Assembly (NCBI GenBank): GCA_050084985.1
Contig: JBITNC010000001.1
Location: 101,618,001-101,682,000 of the forward strand
From: Nageia nagi
Taxonomy: Eukaryota; Pinophyta
DNA: 64,000 nt
Direction of reading: 5' to 3'
Of this stretch, positions 56,721 to 64,000 are shown in pieces. The translations under genes and the position numbers were made by a program. The notes under the pieces were generated by a model that saw only the letters and a program-made list of their open reading frames with translations, did not search any database and was not told where the DNA came from. Every line of letters begins with the position of its first letter. Position 1 is the stretch's first letter.

Positions 56721-57159
56721 GTTGTAACTAAGAGTAGTTAGAGTATTAGAAATAAGTGGGGCACATAATTTTTTCGTAACTATAAGATCTAGGTTGGGTT
56801 GAGCTCGATATCATGCAAAATGCTGAAGATACAAAGGATTTATAATAAAAGGGGAATTCATAAAATGAAGAAGTATATAGGGAGGGTCAAAGAATCTGGT
56901 GAAAGAGCCAGATAGTGAAAATGTTGAAGATGACTCCTTAAGGCTTTTTAACTATTTAGGGTCAAAGTGGGAGAGACATAGGTGACAAAATAGATAGGAA
57001 GTATTGGGAGCATTAAAGTCATTATAGACACGCAGATGGTTGAAAGTGAATGAACATGATCCCTAGAATGCTTTTTATAACATTTAATATGTATTTGCAT
57101 TAATTGTATACATCTGCATTAATCATGCTTGGTCAAGGCATTGTTTGTAGGTTAGAGCT
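56721..57159. other. Upstream region of the hAT-borne minus gene
   Basis: About 440 bp with no repeat array and no long frame. On the minus strand it would contain the 5' leader or first exon of the unknown gene. No start codon could be chosen with confidence. Confidence 0.3.
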
Positions 57160-57640
57160 AGATGTTTATATGTTTTCAATGTTGGATGCCATCCTTGGTT
57201 AGTTAAAGATACTCATAAGCATGTTAAGATGCTTGTCTACACCTTTTTATAGATGCTCATGCGCATCCTGACTTGTTAGGATGGTCATATTCAGTTTCTT
57301 TAAGATTCTCGTATGTATGTTCAAACGTTTATCTTCACTTTTGTTAAGATATTTGTATACATGTTAAGAAGCATATAAGATTTATGCATATACGCATAGG
57401 ATATATATACACATAATAATTATGTATATATCCTCATTACATTTATATATATATGCATAATATTTATGTATATACACATTACATATTATGTATATATACT
57501 CAAGATTTATGTATACGCATAAGATTTATGTATATATGCATAAGATTTATGCTCATCTTTTAGTGGATGAAAACTCTTGTAAGCATGTTAACTTTTTAAG
57601 ATACTTATTTACTCGTAAACATATTAACTTCATAATTACT
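57160..57640. repeat. hAT right subterminal repeat arrays
   Basis: Two arrays: units like GTTAAGAT.CT(C/T)(A/G)TATGCATGTT (57160-57370), continued after the LINE at 62627-62690, and 22-26 bp ATAAGATTTATGTATATATGC units (57370-57560). The first array resembles in wording, and partly complements, the left subterminal array at 45290-45745. Confidence 0.6.
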
Positions 57641-57869
57641 TTAAGATACCCATATTTTTTTTTTGGGTAAAAAAAACTTTGATTATACTGAAAAAGGTAT
57701 GTACATATGATGATAAGAATTAACTGGAGAGGCAAAAGCAAAATGGAGGACAACCAAGTATTTCAGAGTACAATCTATACCATCCTATTCAACGCCAAAC
57801 CACGGGGGAATGAGATCGCTAAGCATTGTAAGTGTAGATGCTACACCAACATTGTGAGATTGAGTTGAA

Positions 57870-58850
57870 GCCTTATGATGAAAAATTATGAGCAAGTTTT
57901 GTAGCCTGCTCTGGGTGTGCCAGCATCCATCTTTGGAGAATCATGGGCCACTGAGCAATATAGGTGCTCTCCTCACTTGGATTGATGCTATAGACAAGGT
58001 TGCTTCCAAAATATTGGTAAAGTATTTTACAAGCTTGAGCCAATGATTCTCTACATCTATTGGGTGACTTATTAAGTATTTTGTGGTTCCTCTCTAGACT
58101 TAAGGACCAAATGATGATAGCAAGGGTTTCCAGTACAGCAGTATAAATATAATCGATTGAGGTGTGACACCAGGATTGAGAAATGATCGAAATGCATCCT
58201 TTATAATTCAAATGAGTAGGGGGGACATGACATTAGGGAGAGTCCTGTCTCATCCTCAGAGGCATCAAGATATCTTCTAACTGATCCATGGTAGGGAGAG
58301 ATGGGAGGAGAAATTTCTGCCTGAGATGAAAGAGCTTTGGAGAAAAATATCTAATAGCATCCCAATGATGAATTGAAGTCAAATCGTCATGCCGAAGAAG
58401 ATAGATCATAGTGGGCATCTAAGATGTTCAATCAATTGCTTTTCAAAGCAATGCCAGATAGTGTCTGCATCAGTGGATTTACTTCTAAATAGCATGTGGT
58501 TTCTTTCTAACAAGATAACCTAGGTGAGCATTGCAAGCACTACATTCCATAGGGTTTTTGATAGAATACTTTTGGAAGGGGAATGCCAAACACTTAGTAG
58601 ATCGCCTATTGAGCCAGGGGTGACCCAGGCTATGGAGAATTTTTGCAGAAGCTTATCCCAAATATAAGTGGTGTATGAATAATGAATTAGCAGACGAGGG
58701 CCAGATTGATCAGCTTCATCGCATAACTCACAACGAAAGGGGCCATACCAACCTCTCTTCTTCAACTGGGCTCCTGTAAGGAATTTATCATGTGTTGCTA
58801 GCCATAGAAAGAAACAGGCCTTAGGCCAGCCTTTGAATTTCACACTCTGT
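57870..58850 (-). pseudogene. LINE zf-RVT and C-terminal region
   Basis: A 107-codon open frame (58843-58520) reads KFKGWPKACFFLWLATHDKF, then QLKKRGWYGPFRCELCDEAD and LLIHYSYTTYIWDKLL. That is the zf-RVT signature 'P.K..FFLWLA..+.I.T...L.KRG......C..C....ES..HL...C......W'. Of the usual ligands, C-E-L-C is intact and the final H-L-L-x-x-C is changed. A second 112-codon frame (58211-57873) continues the C-terminal domain, with LSLERNHKILNKS. The minus frame between them (58418-58233) belongs to the same protein in another register. No RNase H follows. Confidence 0.8.
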
Positions 58851-59559
58851 TCAAGACTAGGGTAGGGAATTCAGGATGTAGTCTAGTGTTGAGCGCTGTG
58901 TAGGTAGATTTGACTGTGTACCCTTTCGTATCCTTGAGATACCAACCAATTTTATTTGTTGTATCTTCATATGTGAGCTTGTAAGAGGATAATAGCTCTT
59001 CAAATTTTTTGCTTCACTATTGAGCTCAGGGAAAATGTAGTTCAAACTTTTTTATTTCTTGACCTATTTACTTGATTCAACTACCCATTGTCAATAATCT
59101 GCAACTTTACTACCCCATTCTTGTGAAAGTTTAGGTTGCACATTTGAGAAGTCTCCTGAGGCTACAAGGGGTTGAGGAGTGATCCATTTATCATACCAAA
59201 AATCAACTTTAGTACAACTTTTAACTATTCATTTGAAGAATTTAAGAAGATGTGGTCTAACTTTTCGAATGTTGTTCCACATGGTTGAGCCCCATGGCAT
59301 AGTTTCAATGGTGAATACACATTCAGGCTCAGTTGATCTAAGATATTTGGAGTTGATGATCCTACTCCAAAGGGAATGGGGTTGTTAATAGATTTTCAAA
59401 AATTATTTTCCTAGCAATACTATATTCATCTGGTGTAAATTTTTAATACTTAGGCCTCCAAGAGATTTGATATGACTTACAATACTCCATTCCATAAGAG
59501 GCATTTTTGTTTACTTTGATGAGCCCTTGCCATAAGAATTCTTGAAACATTATTTTCAA

Positions 59560-60960
59560 TTTTGATAGATTGTTTTATGGAATCCAGAAGGCACTTAGCC
59601 AAAAACTTAGAATTGGCCCTTGGACAGCCCTGATTTTCATGAGTCTCCCAGCAGTAGATAGCTAGTTCGCCTTCCAGAAGGGTATCTTTTTCCTAATCTT
59701 AGGAAGCATAGTGTCCTAGAAATCACCCATGTTACCCCAAAGAATCAATGGCATACCTAGGTAGGTATTAGGAAGGGTATCTATAATCATATTTGTGATG
59801 GAGGAAATCCTATCCATGAATTGAGTTGATAAGTTGATTCCAAATATCTTGGATTTGGACTTATTTATTGCTTTTCCAGAAGCAACTTCATAAAGGGTGA
59901 GGAACCTCATAATTATATGGATTTATTATATAGAGGGGTGGGCTGCTAAGAGGGTATCATTTACGAATTGGGAGTGGGTAATAACTGGTGAGTCTCTATG
60001 AAATTGCAAACCTATGATATTCCCTTGATTTTTAAGATTCTTAAGTCCCCTGCTAAATACGTCAACCATGATAATGAAAGCATAAGGGGATAAGGTATCA
60101 CCTTGTCTAATTCCCCTAAAGATTTTAAAGAAACCTTTGGATTCTCCATTTATAATGATTAAAAATTAGGGGGTTTCTATAAGAGAGGAAATCTAGTTAA
60201 TCCAATCCGTATCAAAACCAAATTTGTTGAGAATTTGAGCTAAGAAAGCCCAATTAACCCTGTCAAAGGCCTTAGCCATATCAAGCTTTAGGAGGATACC
60301 CTACCATTTGTGGTTATTGATGGAATGGATTAATTCATGTATAATTGCCACTCTGTCTAGCAAATGCTACCCACTAAAGAAAGGCTTTTTGTTCTTCCGA
60401 GATGATGGCAAGAAGAATCCTCTTTAAATGGTTCACTACCACTTTGGAAATCACCTTATAGACCACATTACAAAGCGAGATGGGTCTAAAAGCATCTATG
60501 GATTTTGTATCTTCTTTTTTTGGAACGAGAACAAGGAAAGTATGATTGAGATTCTTAAGCATTTATTTTAAGTTGAAATATTCTTGTACAACTCTAATGA
60601 GATATTCCTTGAAAAGGTACCAAAAGTGTTGAAAGAACCTTGGAGGAAACCATCTGGGCCAGGAGCCCCATAAGGTTTGCTTTGAAATAGGACAGCCTCA
60701 ACTTCTTCTTCCTTTATTGGAAATAAAAGTGATTGATTCTAAGATGAGGGAATCAATTTTAAGATGAAATTAAGAATTTGATCTTGTTCCTCTGTTCGCT
60801 GAGTGATTTCTTCTGTAAACGGGTTTTGAAAATAGGAAATTATGTGTTTTTTTAGAGTCTCTGTTGTAGAGTGTTGATACCCATCTATTGTCTCTAGATA
60901 AGATATTCTATTTTGATCCCAATGTGCCATGGTGGATAGATGGAAATATCTTGTATTCCT
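59560..60960 (-). pseudogene. LINE reverse transcriptase, catalytic box mutated
   Basis: In order on the minus strand: YLETIDGYQHSTTETLKKH and YFQNPFTEEI (60930-60800); a GAPGPDGF-like block near 60660; MLKNLNHTFLVLVPKKED with IDAFRPISLCNVVYKVISKV (60562-60440); [15 protein letters not shown]-like (near 60280); a RQGD.LSPYAF-like block near 60100; SQFVNDTLLAA (59968-59957 encodes F-V-N-D); and YEVASGKAINKSKSKIF with LPNTYLGMPL (59880-59750). The usual F-A-D-D box has become F-V-N-D, losing one of two metal-binding aspartates. Several frames are still open for 60 codons or more. Confidence 0.85.
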
Positions 60961-61329
60961 ATCCCCCTCTTGGAGCCATTAGTTCTTGGACTTTTTCTTC
61001 CATAGAATTTCTTCCTGGAGATAGGCCTTTTCGAGGTCTACTAAAAATTATCTTTCTTGATCCAGCAGGTTGTTTGATTGAGAGATTTGCATTTGCAACT
61101 CTAATTATTGTAATTGAGACTCTAAATATTCCCTTGAATCAATAATATATCTAAAGTATTGTTTGTTCCATCGCTTTAACTTACCTTTTAAATGTTGAAG
61201 CTTTGTGGAGAATTTGTACATAGCAGTACCAAAGATGTGATTTTCCTCTGCCCACCATGATTCAATCAGTTCATTGAAATTTGGTTGAAGAAGCCACATT
61301 ATTTAAAATCTAAAGGGAGTAGATTTGGG

Positions 61330-62060
61330 TTTCATAGGTATCTCTCAATGAAGTACTATAGGTCAATGATCAGAAGATCCATTAGAAATGACTTCTATTT
61401 GCATGGAAATACCTTGATGAAGTCAGTTTGGTGATATTAAGAATCTATCGAGTTTCTCTTGAATCCTCTGAGCAGATTTTCTCCTGTTAGACCAAGTAAT
61501 GAACCCTTGATGCAAAAGGTCTCAATTAACTAAAGTTCCTCTATGAAATCATTGAAATCATCTGAGCTGGGATCTAGCTCTCTGGACCCACCTTCATTTC
61601 CCTCTAAGCGTCTGATGATGTTGAAGTATTTGCCAATAAAAAAAGGAGTAGCTCCTATGGTTGATATCCAATTAGAGATCTGAGATCATACCTCTTGCTT
61701 ATGTTTTGACTCCTAAGGGTCATAAACATTCACCGTTATGAATTTTCTACAAGTGGTAAGGCATTTTACTATGGTTGCCATCCAAAATTTAGTTGAAGAA
61801 TTTAGACAGCAGGAGACAAGCGAACTATCCCATAAGGTTAGCATCCCGTCTGATTGGCTTGTTGCAAAATTGGAAAACAAAGAGCTATTGTGCCAAAATT
61901 TTCTCTTAATTTTATATAATTCTCCTTTTTTTTTTTTTAATTTTGGATTCTTGGATGAAAAGAATTATGGATTTTTCCCATCGAACAAACCATCCTAATG
62001 TTAGGGGGAATGGAGGCCCCTTACATTCTAGGTAATTATCTTGATTGGCGAACCTCTACT
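61330..62060 (-). pseudogene. LINE apurinic-type endonuclease
   Basis: IKIIT-stop-NVRGL (about 62047-62015) is the N-terminal 'WNVRGL' block with its Trp codon turned into TAG. Downstream are the VNVYDP block, FFIGKYFNIIRRLEGNEGGS (about 61645-61590; normally GGDFNVI...E..GG), ELDPSSDDFNDFIEEL, and LIETFCIKGSLLGLTG (normally L.D....G..FTWTN). The terminal SSDH block is decayed near 61370. The enzyme nicks the target DNA. The catalytic Asp of GGDFN and several other key residues are altered and frames change several times, so it is inactive. Confidence 0.75.
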
Positions 62061-62079
62061 TTTTTGGGACCCAAGAGAT

Positions 62080-62614
62080 CCTCCAACAGTGTTTGTGAAC
62101 CGTATTCAATACCCTCCAGAGTTAAGAGTTGAAGTTTTTCCTACAAAGTCTTCCTACCAACCTTTGATTTTAAACTCTGGTTGTGAGAAGCTTTAAGAGC
62201 GATAGGGTGTTGTTTGTTAGCAGTTGGTTAAGTGGAAAAATTTTGGTGGATATTAGTTATTGGTAGTGATAGAGAGGGGTTGGAGTGGTCATTATGGATG
62301 GGGGGAGCATTGGTGTATTCCATCGACATATCCAAATCTGGAATTGGAATAGTAATCTCTAAAGAGTATTGGATACCTATAGGGTCATTCGAAGGGAGGT
62401 GAGTTGGAGTTTCAGAGGCTGGTTGGGTGTTGCAAAGATTTCCAAGATTGTACTAGTTTGGGGGGATTAGAGAGGGTTTAGGATCTGAGGTCTCTGTCTC
62501 AACTGGAGTTTGAAGAGGCTGGAAATGATTTGTTGATAAGGGGATAAGTGGAGCTTTGGTACTATGTATGGGCTGCAATTTACCATTGGGAGAGGGACCA
62601 AAAATGGGATACAG
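62080..62614 (-). pseudogene. LINE ORF1 C-terminal tail
   Basis: A Pro/Ser/Thr-rich linker (TPVETETSDPKPSLIPPN, then SLEITIPIPDLDMSMEYT) leads to a basic KASHNQSLKSKVGRKT segment and ends VEVRQSR before the endonuclease. Plant LINE ORF1 proteins have such a low-complexity linker and GRKS-type end. The nucleic-acid-binding domain and zinc knuckle are missing because of the 5' truncation. Confidence 0.55.
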
Positions 62615-62875
62615 AGATACCCATATGTTGTTATGTTAAGACACTTGTATGCATATTCTGATGCTTGTTTGGATGAAAATAGATTTGAGAGGCTCATCTT
62701 TATATATTGAACAATTTATTATTTCATTAATTATGAATATATAGTATCATCAACATATTACATTTTTTTTTAATTTTTTAAGTTTGCCACTTATTCTACA
62801 TGACTTTAGAATATATTTTGCCATGACTTCAAATCCATTTCACTGTATTTTAAATTTTTTTAATTTTACCATGGT

Positions 62876-62893
62876 TTGTTATACATAGCATTG
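62876..62893 (-). repeat. hAT right terminal inverted repeat
   Basis: Read on the minus strand it is CAATGCTATGTATAACAA, the partner of the left end. Confidence 0.75.
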
Positions 62894-63017
62894 TAGCCCA
62901 TATTGTGTGAACCATGTTACATAGTTTGTATTCTCTTGTGTGTGATCTTATTACTTATTTTCTTCTAGTTTAAGGTAGATTGATTGCTCAATTATTTTTA
63001 TATAATGAATCTTATCA
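62894..63017 (+). repeat. C1 3' LTR, right part
   Basis: Starts with TAGCCCAT, the second copy of the hAT target octamer, and continues TATTGTGTGAACCATGTTAC through TTATTACTTATTTTCTT to CTTATCA. It lines up with the last 120 bp of the 5' LTR without gap, so the two parts once formed one LTR. Confidence 0.82.
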
Positions 63018-63179
63018 ATACTTCCATGTTAGTCTTCATTTTTGGTAGGCCTAATCACAATCACATATTGTAGTTGCATATCCACAAAGTAAGAGTTGGA
63101 AAATCACCAAGACCTAATTCAAGTATCTAAGTCTAGATGAGCTTGGTTTACCGAGGAGTGCTAGTGTTGGGTATCTTAT

Positions 63180-64000
63180 TGAGGTGCCATATATACATGT
63201 TGATAAACACATATTGATAGATTTATTTTAGTGATGAATGTCCTCCAAGGTTGGAAGAATATGGTAAAAGGGGAAAAATATGCTTGGGCACCTTTTATGC
63301 TTGACCATATTTATCATGATCTATACAATATCTGTGATGAAGAATGGGAGGAGAGTGGCTCATACATATATTCTTTAATGTTGAGTGTATGAGCACAAAG
63401 TAGTATTCTTACCTCTCGATACGTCAATAGATATCATAGATGATAATATTGTAGATTGGTATTGATGGACTATCTAGTGTAAAGTATCATGTATGCACAC
63501 TTCTGTGAATCAATGGTGGAAGGTTGTTGATTAGTTGGTTCTTGATGATGTAGTGTATAGACCATATAGTCAACCAACATGGGATGAGAGTACTTATGAG
63601 ATTAGCTAATAGTGGTATCCTTGTTATCTTCAAACTAGTAAGGAACTCATTGATACATATAGGCCTAATTTTATGATGCTTCATTTCAATCATGAGAAAG
63701 GTATACCTCTTCCATTTCATACTATGATATGGGTGTATTTGAGAGGGACATTAGATCCATGTGGTTTTGAAGTAGTACCTCATTGGATCATGAATTGTTC
63801 ACCTCTATAGGATGACAGCTCAAGATTAGATAATGATAATATGAAGATGGAGTTATTAGATATATACATTGCGTTGTGGGAGAAACATCGATCACGTCCC
63901 CTTGGCTTGTATGATGAAGAGAAACTTGAGAAGACCATAGAAGGAGCATATGAGAAAGATGGTGGTGGGGATGATATGGAGGATGAGGATGTGGGTATGG
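63180..64000 (+). pseudogene. Plant mobile domain (PMD/aminotransferase-like)-type ORF, 3' end beyond the window
   Basis: Plus-strand frames give GWKNMVKGEKYAWAPFMLDH, IYHDLYNICDEEWEESGSY and a decayed LQ.WA-like block (63249-63400). Then come LVLDDVVYRPYSQPTWDEST (about 63536-63595), a KELIDTYRPNFMMLHFNHEK segment with GIPLPFHTMIW (about 63630-63735), CGFEVVPHWIM, and an acidic tail near 63960 still open at the window end. This order resembles the transposon-linked plant mobile domain: '..A..L..LYR.L....G..LLQ.W.WE', 'V.W.PY', 'RVLRQFG..Q.IP'. The call is tentative because few signature residues remain. At least four stops or shifts are visible. It lies immediately right of C1's target site. 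Confidence 0.45.

Larger units (their letters stand above)
57656..62614 (-). mobile_element. LINE with 12-bp target duplication, 5' truncated in ORF1
   Basis: The duplication AGATACCCATAT lies at 57644-57655 and 62615-62626, and the two outer flanks are parts of the same subterminal repeat of the hAT element. On the minus strand the element ends in an A-run (T-run at 57656-57663). Domain order from the 5' end is: C-terminal Pro/Ser-rich tail of ORF1, endonuclease, RT and zinc-finger/C-terminal domain, with no RNase H. Length is 4959 bp. Truncation inside ORF1 is the usual outcome of incomplete target-primed reverse transcription. GC content is visibly higher than in the surrounding hAT DNA, in keeping with a later arrival. 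Confidence 0.9.
44946..62893 (+). mobile_element. Large hAT-type DNA transposon, with later insertions inside
   Basis: The ends are CAGTGTTATGCATAG (44946) and, on the minus strand from 62893, CAATGCTATGTATAA. Eleven of 15 bases are identical and all four differences are transitions. The flanks are TAGCCCAC (44938-44945) and TAGCCCAT (62894-62901), an 8-bp duplication with one transition, placed exactly at the break in the C1 LTR. An 8-bp duplication and CAGNG-like ends are hAT hallmarks. Inside is a hAT-like transposase (plus strand), interrupted by copia C2. Also inside are a multi-exon minus-strand gene of unknown function, subterminal short-repeat arrays near both ends, and a LINE. Subtracting C2 and the LINE leaves about 8.8 kb, large for hAT. 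Confidence 0.8.
42483..63017 (+). mobile_element. C1: short non-autonomous copia element, outermost level of the nest
   Basis: The 5' LTR (42483-43242) is followed by an exact tRNA-iMet primer site, a decayed protease/pre-integrase interior of about 1.07 kb, and a 3' LTR starting at 44314. The 3' LTR is interrupted at 44945 and resumes at 62894, ending at 63017, because a hAT transposon has inserted in it. Flanking pentamers ATAAT (42478-42482) and ATACT (63018-63022) agree at four of five bases, as expected of an old target duplication. Without the insertion C1 is about 2.6 kb. Integrase, RT and RNase H are missing. Confidence 0.8.

Noticed and set aside
44936-62900. A 9-bp repeat, TGTAGCCCA, at the insert borders suggested a Mutator-type element.
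   Set aside because: Using 9 bp leaves unequal extra bases at the two ends. An 8-bp duplication (44938-44945 and 62894-62901) gives exactly matching CAGTG/CAATG inverted ends and agrees with the hAT-like transposase inside.
1-64000. CRISPR arrays, bacterial operons, rRNA operons and intact cellular genes.
   Set aside because: None seen. The repeats have variable spacing without unique spacers, and all long frames are decayed transposable-element proteins of plant type.

Overview
The window looks like intergenic DNA from a large-genome vascular plant, most likely a gymnosperm. That is an inference from four things: AT-rich sequence, no intact cellular gene in 64 kb, many old and heavily decayed retroelements of plant types (Ty1/copia, Ty3/gypsy, plant LINEs, a tRNA-like SINE), and decay dominated by C-to-T and G-to-A changes at element ends and priming sites. 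Nearly every protein-like stretch is a transposable-element remnant carrying stops and frameshifts.

Layout. 1-9480: an old LINE reverse transcriptase (minus) is split by a gag-only Ty3/gypsy-like element (1975-8351, 5-bp duplication ATACC). 9481-15600: mostly non-coding, with a tRNA primer site and polypurine tract of a short gypsy-type element, an 88-bp tandem array, a SINE with a 17-bp duplication and a paralogous empty site, and a 250-bp inverted repeat. 15600-24464: two related non-autonomous copia-type elements (A and B). Each has a copia gag N-terminus joined to a long unfamiliar acidic polyprotein with blocks shared between them. 24465-27090: minus-strand LINE ORF1 and gag-like remnants. 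27090-37375: a 2.3-2.6 kb direct segmental duplication. Its second copy holds an inverted 190-bp segment and a 5'-truncated LINE insertion (31643-36437) that carries an extra unidentified ORF. 37376-42482: an unassigned island, a minus-strand copia fragment and a second gypsy 3' end.

42483-63017 is a nest about 20.5 kb long. A short copia element (C1) has its 3' LTR split by a hAT-type DNA transposon (44946-62893) with an 8-bp target duplication and CAGTG-type terminal inverted repeats. The hAT element holds a transposase of the DUF4371/ZNF862-like kind on the plus strand and a multi-exon gene of unknown function on the minus strand. A second copia element (C2, 46429-50569) interrupts the transposase. 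C2's 3' LTR is split in turn by a TIR element of about 1 kb carrying a pentatricopeptide-repeat gene fragment. A LINE with a 12-bp duplication (57656-62614) sits near the right end of the hAT element. Without later insertions the hAT element would be about 8.8 kb, large for this superfamily.

The last kilobase holds a decayed open frame resembling the transposon-linked plant mobile domain and runs off the window. All protein assignments come from reading motifs by eye; no database search was possible.
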